Assembly: GCF_031581065.1 (NCBI RefSeq)
Contig: NZ_JAVLBN010000001.1
Coordinates: forward strand, 62,001-126,000
Source: Salibacter sp031581065
Lineage (GTDB): Bacteria; Bacteroidota; Bacteroidia; Flavobacteriales_G; Salibacteraceae
Direction: 5' to 3'
DNA length: 64,000 nucleotides
A program made the position numbers and the translations under genes. The notes beneath the pieces are model-generated. The model was not told the origin of the DNA and searched no databases. It saw only the letters and a program-made list of their open reading frames with translations. Shown here piece by piece: positions 10,101 through 18,514 of the stretch (position 1 is its first letter; every line of letters begins with the position of its first letter).

Positions 10101-11429
10101 GTTGAGTAGTACCGGGTGTCCTTTGAGTACATTCTCAAGAATATCCCATACAACCGGTTCCTTTTTATCTACGATCTTCTTAGCAGATTTTACTGTCTTC
10201 ACAATACCTCTTTCAATCAGCTTACGAATTATGAAAGGTTTGTAAAGCTCAGCTGCCATATTTTTAGGCAATCCGCATTCGTGCATTTTCAATTCAGGAC
10301 CAACAACGATAACCGAACGCGCTGAATAGTCAACACGCTTACCGAGTAGGTTCTGACGAAAACGTCCTTGCTTACCTTTCAATGAATCAGAAAGCGATTT
10401 AAGAGCACGGTTCGATTCCGTTTTAACTGCACTCGACTTACGAGAGTTATCGAATAATGAATCAACAGCTTCCTGGAGCATACGTTTCTCATTTCTGAGA
10501 ATTACTTCAGGAGCTTTGATTTCCAACAATCTCTTAAGTCTGTTATTTCTAATGATTACTCTTCTGTAGAGGTCGTTCAGATCCGATGTCGCAAATCGGC
10601 CACCATCTAGTGGAACAAGAGGTCTCAACTCTGGTGGAATTACCGGAACAACTTTCACGATCATCCACTCAGGACGGTTTTCCATTCTTGAGTTTGCATC
10701 GCGGAATGCTTCAACAACCTGAAGACGTTTTAGTGCTTCATTTTTACGTTGTTGAGATGTTTCAGTATTTGCTTTGTGGCGCAGATCATAAGAAAGTTGA
10801 TCGAGATCCAGTCTCTTCAACAATCCATAAAGAGCCTCAGCCCCCATTTTGGCGATGAACTTGTTAGGATCATCGTCATCGAGGTGTTGATTTTCGCTGC
10901 GATTTGGAAGTCTTTCAAGAGCATCGAGGTATTCCTCTTCAGTGAGGAATTCCAATGCCTGGTAAGGCTCACCTTCAGCATCTACTGCCTGCCCCGGATT
11001 GATTACTACATAACGCTCGTAGTAAATGATTGAATCCAGTTTTTTAGTTGGCAAACCGAGTAGGTAACCAATTTTATTTGGAAGTGATTTGAAGTACCAA
11101 ATGTGAGCTACCGGCACTACAAGCGCGATGTGTCCCATGCGCTCTCTACGTACTTTCTTCTCTGTTACTTCAACACCACATCTGTCACAAACGATTCCTT
11201 TGTAACGAATACGCTTGTATTTACCACAGTGACATTCATAATCTTTGACAGGGCCAAAAATACGCTCACAGAAAAGACCGTCACGCTCAGGCTTGTAGGT
11301 TCGGTAATTTATTGTTTCTGGCTTCAATACTTCGCCACTTGAACGCTCGAGAACCATTTCTGGTGATGCCAGTGAAATGACGATTTTATCGAAGTTACTA
11401 TTCAGTTTTTGCTCTTTTTTTATAGCCAT
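7122..11429 (-). CDS. rpoC: RNA polymerase beta' subunit
   Basis: The 1435-residue largest subunit of RNA polymerase. Landmarks in order are the N-terminal zinc-binding cysteines ([21 protein letters not shown]), the active-site [15 protein letters not shown] that chelates catalytic magnesium, the trigger-loop/bridge-helix region around [20 protein letters not shown], the second zinc cluster [17 protein letters not shown], and the C-terminal [12 protein letters not shown] segment. Length is normal for Bacteroidota. It is 34 bp downstream of rpoB and closes the ribosomal protein-polymerase operon. No full copy of the GGTCAGANCC motif occurs in it. Confidence 0.99.
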   Translation of the reverse strand: [1435 protein letters not shown]

Positions 11430-11463
11430 ATTGCTAAAAATAATTTAAAGTCAGTAAATCAAA

Positions 11464-14400
11464 TTACTCCAATGAAATGTTAAGTCCCAAACCTCTCATC
11501 TCGTGTAACAACACGTTAAATGATTCAGGAATACCCGGTTTAGGCATGTTTTCTCCTTTTACAATGTACTCGTAAGCTTTTGCTCTACCGATAACATCAT
11601 CAGACTTAACAGTCAATATTTCCTGGAGAATGTTTGAAGCACCAAAAGCTTCAAGAGCCCAAACCTCCATTTCACCAAAACGCTGTCCACCAAATTGAGC
11701 TTTACCACCCAATGGTTGCTGCGTAATGAGCGAGTAAGGTCCAATAGAACGAGCGTGCATTTTGTCGTCAACGAGGTGGTGTAGTTTAAGCATGTAAACA
11801 ACACCTACTGTTGATGGCTGATCAAAACGTTCTCCGGTACCACCATCGTAAAGATAAGTTCTACCGAGTTTTGGAATGTCAGCTTTTTGAGCCCATTCAT
11901 CGATATCAGCTACTCGAGCACCGTCAAAAATTGGAGTCGCAAAACGAACACCTAGTTTTTCACCGGCCCAACCGAGAACTGTTTCGTAAATCTGACCGAG
12001 ATTCATTCGTGATGGAACACCAAGTGGGTTAAGTACAATATCAACTGGTGTTCCGTCATCGAGGAATGGCATGTCTTCCTCTCTAACTACTTTGGCAACA
12101 ATACCTTTGTTACCGTGGCGACCAGCCATTTTATCACCTACTTTTAGTTTGCGTTTTTTCGCAACGAAAACTTTAGCAAGCTGTACAATTCCCGATGGTA
12201 ATTCATCACCAACAGATACCTGGAATTTCTTTCTTCTCCACTCACCAATTGCTTTGTTCAATTTACGTTTGTAGTTTACAAATAAACGAGCAATCAGTTC
12301 GTTCTTTTCATCATCAGTGGTCCATCCAGCAGGATTGATTTCGTCAAAGTCAAGCGTTGACAAAATCTTTTGCGTGAACTTGGTACCTTTCTTAATTACT
12401 TCTTCGCGGTAGTTGTTAAACACACCCTGAGAAGTTTTTCCAGATACGATGCCAAACAGTTTTTCAACCATTTCTGATTTTAACTCAGCAACAACCTTTT
12501 CGTGTTCAGCATCCATTTTATCGAGGATATCTTTATCCTTCGATCTCTGTCTTCTATCTTTAAGTACTCTTGAGAAGAGTTTTTTGTCGATAACCACACC
12601 CTGCATTGATGGTCCGGCTTTGAGTGATGCATCTTTCACATCACCAGCTTTATCACCAAAGATCGCTCTTAAGAGTTTTTCTTCAGGTGTTGGATCGCTC
12701 TCTCCTTTAGGAGTAATTTTACCGATAAGGATATCTCCTTCATTTACTTCAGAACCCACACGGATCAACCCATGTTCGTCAAGGTTTCGGGTAGCTTCTT
12801 CAGAAACGTTTGGTATGTCAGCTGTAAGTTCTTCAAGGCCGCGTTTTGTATCGCGAACCTCGAGTGAGAATTCTTCTACGTGAATTGATGTGTAAACATC
12901 GTCTTTCACGATTTTCTCACTTACAACGATGGCATCCTCAAAGTTGTATCCTTTCCACGGCATGAAGGCCACTTTAAGGTTCCGACCGAGAGCTAATTCA
13001 CCATTTTCAGTTGCATAACCCTCGCAGAGTACCTGTCCTTCTTCAACTCTATCACCAACTCTTACGATTGGTTTCAGGTTAATAACTGTACCCTGGTTTG
13101 TTTTTGAGAATTTAGTGAGGTTGTAAACAACAGGATCGTTGTCAAAACTCACCTTTTCGTCATTTTCATCCTGATCGTAGCGGATGTGGATTTCACGTGC
13201 ATCCACGTATTCTACTGTACCAGAACCTTCAGCGTTCATGAGAACTCTTGAGTCGCGAGCAACTCTGCCTTCAAGGCCGGTTCCCACAACAGGTGCTTCA
13301 GCTTTTAAAAGCGGAACTGCCTGACGCTGCATGTTAGATCCCATCAATGCACGGTTGGCATCATCGTGCTCGAGGAATGGAATAAGTGATGCTGCTATCG
13401 ATGCGATCTGATTAGGAGCTACGTCCATCAGATTTACATCATTTGGTTCCACAACAGGGAAGTCACCTTCGTATCTTGATTTAATTCTGTCGTTTTCGAA
13501 AGTACCATTATCTTTAACCGGAGCGTTAGCCTGCGCAATTGTGCGGCCATCTTCCTCTTCGGCTGAAAGGTAAATGATATCATCCTTTTCAGTTCCTATT
13601 TTCCCTTCATCAACTTTACGGTAAGGCGTCTCGATAAATCCGAGTTTATTCACTTTCGCGTAAACACAAAGAGAAGATATCAAACCGATGTTTGGACCTT
13701 CAGGTGTTTCGATCGTACACAAGCGACCGTAGTGCGTGTAGTGTACATCTCGAACCTCAAATCCAGCACGTTCACGAGAAAGACCGCCTGGCCCCAGTGC
13801 AGACAAACGTCTTTTGTGCGTTACCTCAGAAAGTGGATTCGTTTGATCCATGAACTGAGATAGCTGGTTCGTACCAAAGAATGAGTTAATTACAGAAGAA
13901 AGTGTTTTCGCGTTAATAAGGTCAATTGGTGTGAAGACCTCATTATCACGAACGTTCATTCTTTCACGAATTGTACGTGCCATACGAGCAAGCCCAACAC
14001 CAAACTGGTTGTAAAGCTGCTCTCCAACAGTACGTACTCTTCGGTTACTCAAGTGATCGATATCATCAACATCAGTTTTAGAGTTGATCAATTCAATCAA
14101 ATACTTGATTATAGAAATAATATCAACCTTGGTCAGAACACGGTTTTCCATGTCGAGGTCAAGGTCGAGTTTCTTGTTAATTCTGAATCGTCCTACTTCA
14201 CCAAGATCATAACGCTTGTCAGAGAAGAACAACTTCTCGATAACACCGCGAGCAGTTTCTTCATCTGGCGGCTCAGCGTTACGCAATACACGATAAATGT
14301 GTTCTACTGCTTCAATTTCAGAATTTGAAGGATCTTTTTGGAGAGTGTTGTAAATGATCGCATAATCTGCAGCGTTTACATCTTCTTTATGAAGAAGGAT

Positions 14401-15282
14401 TGTTTTAACACCAGCATCGAGAATAAGCTCAACATGCTCATCTTCGATTACAGTTTCACGATCTACAATTACTTCGTTACGTTCAATAGAAACAACTTCA
14501 CCAGTATCTTCATCAACGAAGTCTTCAAACCACGTTTTCAAGACACGAGCAGCAAGTTTTCTACCAGTAACTTTTTTGAGACCTGTTTTAGAGACTTTGA
14601 TTTCGTCAGCAAGGTCAAAAATCTCGAGGATTTCTTTATCGCCTTCGTAGCCGATAGCTCTCAAGAGAGTAGTAACCGGAAGCTTTTTCTTTCTATCAAT
14701 GTAAGCGTACATTACGCTATTGATATCAGTAGCGAACTCAATCCAGGATCCTTTAAAAGGAATTACACGAGCACTGTACAACTTAGTACCATTGGCGTGA
14801 TAGCTTTGCCCAAAGAACACGCCTGGTGATCTGTGCAACTGAGAAACTATAACACGCTCTGCACCATTCACGATAAAAGACCCCATTGGAGTAAGATACG
14901 GAATAGTACCGAGGTACACATCCTGAACGATTGTTTCAAAATCTTCGTGTTCGGGATCTGTACAATAAAGTTTCAGCTTAGCTTTTAATGGAACACTGTA
15001 AGTAAGACCTCTTTCAATGGTTTCATCCATTGAATAACGAGGAGGATCCACATAATAATCGAGAAATTCCAGTACAAAGTTATTGCGAGCATCCGTTATC
15101 GGGAAATTTTCAGCAAATACCTTGTAGAGTCCTTCGTTTTCTCTTTTATCTGGAGTAGTCTCGAGTTGAAAAAAGTCTTTAAATGATTGAACCTGGATAT
15201 CAAGGAAATCAGGATAATCGAGTTGATTCTTGATAGTCGCGAATGAAATCCTTTGGTTCTTTTTCGTATCAGCCATGGACAT
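11464..15282 (-). CDS. rpoB: RNA polymerase beta subunit
   Basis: The 1272-residue beta subunit. The rifampicin region is intact (FFGTNQLSQFMDQTNPLSEVTHKRRLSALGPGG), as are KVGDKMAGRHGNKG and the C-terminal PESFNVLLHEMRGLGLN. Start is ATG at 15282 or the second methionine at 15276; the choice is open. A stem-loop separates it from rplL. Only a partial uptake-like motif (TCTGACC at 11991) is present. Confidence 0.99.
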   Translation of the reverse strand: MSMADTKKNQRISFATIKNQLDYPDFLDIQVQSFKDFFQLETTPDKRENEGLYKVFAENFPITDARNNFVLEFLDYYVDPPRYSMDETIERGLTYSVPLKAKLKLYCTDPEHEDFETIVQDVYLGTIPYLTPMGSFIVNGAERVIVSQLHRSPGVFFGQSYHANGTKLYSARVIPFKGSWIEFATDINSVMYAYIDRKKKLPVTTLLRAIGYEGDKEILEIFDLADEIKVSKTGLKKVTGRKLAARVLKTWFEDFVDEDTGEVVSIERNEVIVDRETVIEDEHVELILDAGVKTILLHKEDVNAADYAIIYNTLQKDPSNSEIEAVEHIYRVLRNAEPPDEETARGVIEKLFFSDKRYDLGEVGRFRINKKLDLDLDMENRVLTKVDIISIIKYLIELINSKTDVDDIDHLSNRRVRTVGEQLYNQFGVGLARMARTIRERMNVRDNEVFTPIDLINAKTLSSVINSFFGTNQLSQFMDQTNPLSEVTHKRRLSALGPGGLSRERAGFEVRDVHYTHYGRLCTIETPEGPNIGLISSLCVYAKVNKLGFIETPYRKVDEGKIGTEKDDIIYLSAEEEDGRTIAQANAPVKDNGTFENDRIKSRYEGDFPVVEPNDVNLMDVAPNQIASIAASLIPFLEHDDANRALMGSNMQRQAVPLLKAEAPVVGTGLEGRVARDSRVLMNAEGSGTVEYVDAREIHIRYDQDENDEKVSFDNDPVVYNLTKFSKTNQGTVINLKPIVRVGDRVEEGQVLCEGYATENGELALGRNLKVAFMPWKGYNFEDAIVVSEKIVKDDVYTSIHVEEFSLEVRDTKRGLEELTADIPNVSEEATRNLDEHGLIRVGSEVNEGDILIGKITPKGESDPTPEEKLLRAIFGDKAGDVKDASLKAGPSMQGVVIDKKLFSRVLKDRRQRSKDKDILDKMDAEHEKVVAELKSEMVEKLFGIVSGKTSQGVFNNYREEVIKKGTKFTQKILSTLDFDEINPAGWTTDDEKNELIARLFVNYKRKLNKAIGEWRRKKFQVSVGDELPSGIVQLAKVFVAKKRKLKVGDKMAGRHGNKGIVAKVVREEDMPFLDDGTPVDIVLNPLGVPSRMNLGQIYETVLGWAGEKLGVRFATPIFDGARVADIDEWAQKADIPKLGRTYLYDGGTGERFDQPSTVGVVYMLKLHHLVDDKMHARSIGPYSLITQQPLGGKAQFGGQRFGEMEVWALEAFGASNILQEILTVKSDDVIGRAKAYEYIVKGENMPKPGIPESFNVLLHEMRGLGLNISLE

Positions 15283-15325
15283 TAAATGGAAAAGTTAGAA
15301 CTAAAAACGTCTATAAACACAAGAG

Positions 15326-15353
15326 GGTTTAGACCCACAGAGGGGTCTAAACC
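15326..15353 (-). terminator. Strong stem-loop in the rplL-rpoB intergenic region (attenuator candidate)
   Basis: An 11-bp perfect inverted repeat (15326-15336 with 15343-15353, 6-nt loop) sits between rplL and rpoB on the minus strand. No T-run follows, so it is probably a partial attenuator or RNA processing/stability hairpin and not a full terminator. E. coli has a partial terminator and an RNase III site in the same gene gap. Confidence 0.7.
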
Positions 15354-15388
15354 TTGCAAAATAAGCTTATTTAAAGCTGGGAGCTATA

Positions 15389-15766
15389 TTACTTGAGCTC
15401 AACTTCAGCACCGGCTTCTTCAAGTTGTGACTTAAGTGATTCAGCTTCGTCTTTAGCAACTCCTTCTTTAATTTCTTTAGGAGCACCATCAACGATTTCT
15501 TTAGCTTCTTTAAGCCCGAGACCGGTAAGTTCTTTTACAGCTTTAACTACTTTAAGTTTTTGAGAGCCTGCAGCTTTGAGAACTACAGTAAATTCTGTTT
15601 GTTCTTCAGCTTCTTCGCCTTCACCGCCACCACCTGGTCCGGCTACAGCAACAGCCGCAGCTGCTGGTTCAATTCCGTATTCTTCTTTGAGAATATCTGC
15701 TAATTCGTTAACTTCTTTAACAGTTAAGTTTACTAATTGGTCAGCAAACGATTTTAAATCTGCCAT
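15389..15766 (-). CDS. rplL: 50S ribosomal protein L7/L12
   Basis: The 125-residue stalk protein has an N-terminal dimerisation helix (LKSFADQLVNLTVKEVNELA), an alanine/glycine-rich hinge (AAAAVAVAGPGGGGEGEEAEE) and the C-terminal factor-binding domain (KLKVVKAVKELTGLGLKEAK). It recruits EF-Tu and EF-G to the ribosome and binds L10. It is 35 bp downstream of rplJ. Confidence 0.98.
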   Translation of the reverse strand: MADLKSFADQLVNLTVKEVNELADILKEEYGIEPAAAAVAVAGPGGGGEGEEAEEQTEFTVVLKAAGSQKLKVVKAVKELTGLGLKEAKEIVDGAPKEIKEGVAKDEAESLKSQLEEAGAEVELK

Positions 15767-15801
15767 TGTATTGGATTTTTCGAAAGTTGATTCAACAATT
15801 T

Positions 15802-16326
15802 TTATTCTTCTCTATCTGCAAGAGCTTTAACAACTCCTGACAATTTATCTTTACCAGACTGTAATTGAGAGATAACAGTTTTCGCAGGAGATTGTAGTAT
15901 AGAAACCACATCTGCAATAAGCTCGTCTTTAGACTTGAGCGCTGCAAGCATTTCTAATTGATCATCTCCAATATAAACTGACTCGTCAATATAGGCTGCC
16001 TTCAATAAAGGCTTTTCCTCTTTTTTTCTGAACTCTTTGATCAGTTTTGCGGGAACATTACCTGTCTCTGAAATCATCAGAGAAGTACTTCCATTTAAAA
16101 CTGTTGGTATTTCACCAAAATCTTTATCTTCTACTTTTTCTATCGCTTTAGCCAAAAGAGTGTTTTTGACCATTTTAATATGCACTTCTTTTTTGAAGCA
16201 CATTCTTCTAAGCTTAGAAGTGTTCGAAGAATCGAGTCCAGAGATGTCAGCGAGGTATATTATACCATTGCTGGAAAGAGTTTCAGCCAAATTGGCAATT
16301 TCTTGATTCTTTTGTTCTCTGGTCAT
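15802..16326 (-). CDS. rplJ: 50S ribosomal protein L10
   Basis: The 174-residue stalk base protein that anchors L7/L12 dimers. The N-terminus MTREQKNQEIANLAETL, the VKNTLLAKAIEK segment and the C-terminal helix for L12 binding are visible. In E. coli the L10-L12 complex represses its own message; only 32 nt separate it from rplA here, so a long leader of the E. coli type is not present. Confidence 0.97.
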   Translation of the reverse strand: MTREQKNQEIANLAETLSSNGIIYLADISGLDSSNTSKLRRMCFKKEVHIKMVKNTLLAKAIEKVEDKDFGEIPTVLNGSTSLMISETGNVPAKLIKEFRKKEEKPLLKAAYIDESVYIGDDQLEMLAALKSKDELIADVVSILQSPAKTVISQLQSGKDKLSGVVKALADREE

Positions 16327-16358
16327 CTCTAACTTTTATTCGTTCGGTTAAAGGATTG

Positions 16359-17063
16359 TTAAGCCCCTACAGCACCAACTGATTTGGGTTCAATCTGTAT
16401 ACTGGGGCTCATTGTACTGGACATAAAAATACTTCTCACATAAGTACCTTTAGCCGCAGTTGGCTTCAACTTTAATATAGTTTGTAACAACTCACTTGCA
16501 TTTTCTTTGATTTGCTCAGCTGTAAAAGAAGCTTTACCAACAGTTGTGTTGATAATACCGTATTTATCGACTTTAAAGTCAATTTTACCGGCTTTAGTAT
16601 CTTTTACTGCTTTCGCAATATCCATCGTTACAGTGCCCGTTTTAGGGTTTGGCATTAAACCTCTTGGTCCTAAAATACGACCTAGAGCACCAACTTTCCC
16701 CATAACTGAAGGCATTGTAATGATAACGTCTACATCAGTCCATCCACCTTTGATCTTGTCGATATATTCATCAAGACCAACGTAATCAGCACCGGCATCT
16801 TTAGCTTCTTCTTCTTTATCTGCAGTGCAAAGAACAAGAACTTTAACGTCTTTCCCGGTTCCGTGTGGCAATGAAACTGAACCTCTCACCATTTGATTAG
16901 CTTTTCTTGGATCAACACCAAGACGAATAGCCAGATCAACTGATGAATCAAATTTAGTATTTGATATTTCTTTTACTAGTCCAGAAGCTTCACCTAATGT
17001 GTAAGCCTTTTCGGCTTCTAGTTTAGACTCCGCCTCTTTTCTATTTTTAGTCAACTTAGACAT
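16359..17063 (-). CDS. rplA: 50S ribosomal protein L1
   Basis: The 234-residue L1 stalk protein, with the signature VGALGRILGPRGLMPNPK and the N-terminal SKLTKNRKEAESKLE. L1 moves with the E-site tRNA and in many bacteria represses the rplK-rplA message. It is 26 bp downstream of rplK. Confidence 0.98.
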   Translation of the reverse strand: MSKLTKNRKEAESKLEAEKAYTLGEASGLVKEISNTKFDSSVDLAIRLGVDPRKANQMVRGSVSLPHGTGKDVKVLVLCTADKEEEAKDAGADYVGLDEYIDKIKGGWTDVDVIITMPSVMGKVGALGRILGPRGLMPNPKTGTVTMDIAKAVKDTKAGKIDFKVDKYGIINTTVGKASFTAEQIKENASELLQTILKLKPTAAKGTYVRSIFMSSTMSPSIQIEPKSVGAVGA

Positions 17064-17089
17064 GATTCAATTTTAACCTAATTCAACAA

Positions 17090-17512
17090 TTACTTAACGA
17101 TGATTCCCATGCTTCTAGCAGTACCGGCTACCATTTCCATTGCCGACTCTACAGTAAAGCAGTTTAGATCAGGCATTTTGTCTTCAGCAATAGCCTTAAT
17201 CTGATCTTTCGTTAAAGTAGCTACCTTTTTTCTGTTAGGTTCAGGCGAAGCTGTTTTTAACTTAGATGCTTCCTTTAATTGAACAGCTACCGGTGGAGTT
17301 TTAACAACAAAGTCAAAGGATTTATCGCCATAAACTGTAATTACAACTGGCAATACCTTCCCTTGCTTATCTTGGGTTCTGGCATTAAACTGCTTACAGA
17401 ACTCCATGATGTTAACTCCAGCTGCACCAAGTGCTGGACCTACAGGTGGAGATGGATTAGCTGCTCCTCCTCTTACCTGAAGTTTTACTATTTTACTTAC
17501 CTCTTTAGCCAT
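17090..17512 (-). CDS. rplK: 50S ribosomal protein L11
   Basis: The 140-residue L11 of the GTPase-associated centre. The proline-rich N-terminal stretch GGAANPSPPVGPALGAAGVN and the C-terminal rRNA-binding part ending in TARSMGIIVK are intact. The gene is 63 bp downstream of nusG. Confidence 0.98.
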   Translation of the reverse strand: MAKEVSKIVKLQVRGGAANPSPPVGPALGAAGVNIMEFCKQFNARTQDKQGKVLPVVITVYGDKSFDFVVKTPPVAVQLKEASKLKTASPEPNRKKVATLTKDQIKAIAEDKMPDLNCFTVESAMEMVAGTARSMGIIVK

Positions 17513-17575
17513 TTTTCTATTTCTCTATTTAATCTATCGCTCAAAGGGAAGCATTTGAAACGATGAGCAATTCAA

Positions 17576-18136
17576 TTATTCTTTTTCAACTTGCATATAA
17601 TTCAACTCAAGTGGCGTCTTTCTACCAAAGATTTTAACCATTACCTTGAGCTTCTTCTTCTCTTCATTGATTTCCTCAATAACACCTGTAAAGTTGTTAA
17701 ATGGACCATCAATCACCTTTACTGATTCACCGACAATGTAAGGGATATTTACTTCCTCGTCACTATCTGCTAATTCATCTACCTTTCCTAATATTCTATT
17801 GACCTCTGCCTGTCTCATTGGGACAGGATCTCCTCCTTTAGTAGCTCCGAGAAAACCAATTACATTGGTTACATTCTTAACAATGTGTGGTATTTCACCT
17901 GTCAAAGCAGCTTCTATAAGAACGTAGCCAGGGAAAAAGTTTCTCTCCTTAGAAATCTTTTTACCATTTCTTATTTGATAAACTTTTTCGGTGGGTATTA
18001 AAACCTGAGAAACATAATCCTCAAGATTCAACCTACTTATTTCTACTTCGAGCTGCTCTTTAACCTTTTTTTCCTTACCACTAACAGCACGTACAACGTA
18101 CCACTTTTTTTCTATTTCTTTCTTTTCTTCAGTCAT
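17576..18136 (-). CDS. nusG: Transcription elongation/antitermination factor NusG
   Basis: The 186-residue protein has the NGN domain (KKWYVVRAVSGKEKKVKEQLE, then FFPGYVLIEA) and a C-terminal KOW domain (VGESVKVIDGPFNNFTGVIEEIN). NusG binds the polymerase clamp, suppresses pausing and links to Rho or to the ribosome. The second of two tandem ATGs (18136) is chosen; 18139 is equally possible. It lies 18 bp after the secE stop. Confidence 0.97.
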   Translation of the reverse strand: MTEEKKEIEKKWYVVRAVSGKEKKVKEQLEVEISRLNLEDYVSQVLIPTEKVYQIRNGKKISKERNFFPGYVLIEAALTGEIPHIVKNVTNVIGFLGATKGGDPVPMRQAEVNRILGKVDELADSDEEVNIPYIVGESVKVIDGPFNNFTGVIEEINEEKKKLKVMVKIFGRKTPLELNYMQVEKE

Positions 18137-18154
18137 CATACAATCAGTAGAGGG

Positions 18155-18349
18155 TTAATAAATTGTTTCATAAATGAACCCTAAGATTTGACCGAAACCA
18201 GCATCCATTCCATAAACGATAAGAGCAATGATCAAACTAGTAATAAGAACCAAAACAGAACTCCCCTGTAATTCTTTTAATGTTGGCCATGTAACCTTAT
18301 GACGAAGCTCGTTATATGATTCTTTTATGTAATTCGTGATACTATTCAT
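18155..18349 (-). CDS. secE: Preprotein translocase subunit SecE
   Basis: A 64-residue single-span SecE: the amphipathic helix with the conserved ELRHKVTWPTLKEL, then one TM helix (SSVLVLITSLIIALIVYGMDAG). It clamps the SecY channel. The ATG at 18349 is chosen; the in-frame start at 18367 would overlap the 3' end of tRNA-Trp. Confidence 0.95.
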   Translation of the reverse strand: MNSITNYIKESYNELRHKVTWPTLKELQGSSVLVLITSLIIALIVYGMDAGFGQILGFIYETIY

Positions 18350-18364
18350 TGCCGTTAAAATTTG

Positions 18365-18437
18365 CACGGGTGGTAGGAATCGAACCCACAGCCCCTGGTT
18401 TTGGAGACCAGTGCTCTACCAGTTGAGCTACACCCGT
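18365..18437 (-). tRNA. tRNA-Trp (anticodon CCA)
   Basis: Full cloverleaf on the minus strand: acceptor ACGGGTG pairs with CACCCGT, D-arm TAGCTC..GAGC, anticodon stem CTGGT/ACCAG with loop CTCCAAA, T-loop TTCGATT. The CCA tail is not encoded. It sits between tuf and secE, a common place in bacteria. Confidence 0.97.
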
Positions 18438-18453
18438 AAACCTTTATTCATAG

Positions 18454-18486
18454 CGAAAGGTATCCCGTAAAAACGGGACACCTTCG
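18454..18486 (-). other. Stem-loop between tuf and tRNA-Trp
   Basis: Imperfect inverted repeat of about 13 pairs around TCCCGT-AAAA-ACGGGA, with one bulge and one mismatch. No T-run follows on the minus strand, so it is more likely an RNA processing or stability element than a terminator. Confidence 0.55.
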
Positions 18487-18514
18487 ATATAATTTCAAGT
18501 ATTGAGAGCAATAA

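Noticed and set aside
7300..14829. Many plus-strand open frames of 60-163 codons antisense to rpoC and rpoB
   Set aside because: They are shadows of the long, strongly conserved minus-strand genes, with no recognisable domains and no promoter boxes.
18139..18349. Riboswitch or long ribosomal-protein leader in the secE-rpoC block
   Set aside because: Gene gaps are 18-106 bp and show no recognisable riboswitch core; an L1 or L10 target cannot be identified by eye.
18454..18486. Terminator after tuf
   Set aside because: The stem has a bulge and mismatch and no T-run follows on the minus strand; it is listed only as a stem-loop.
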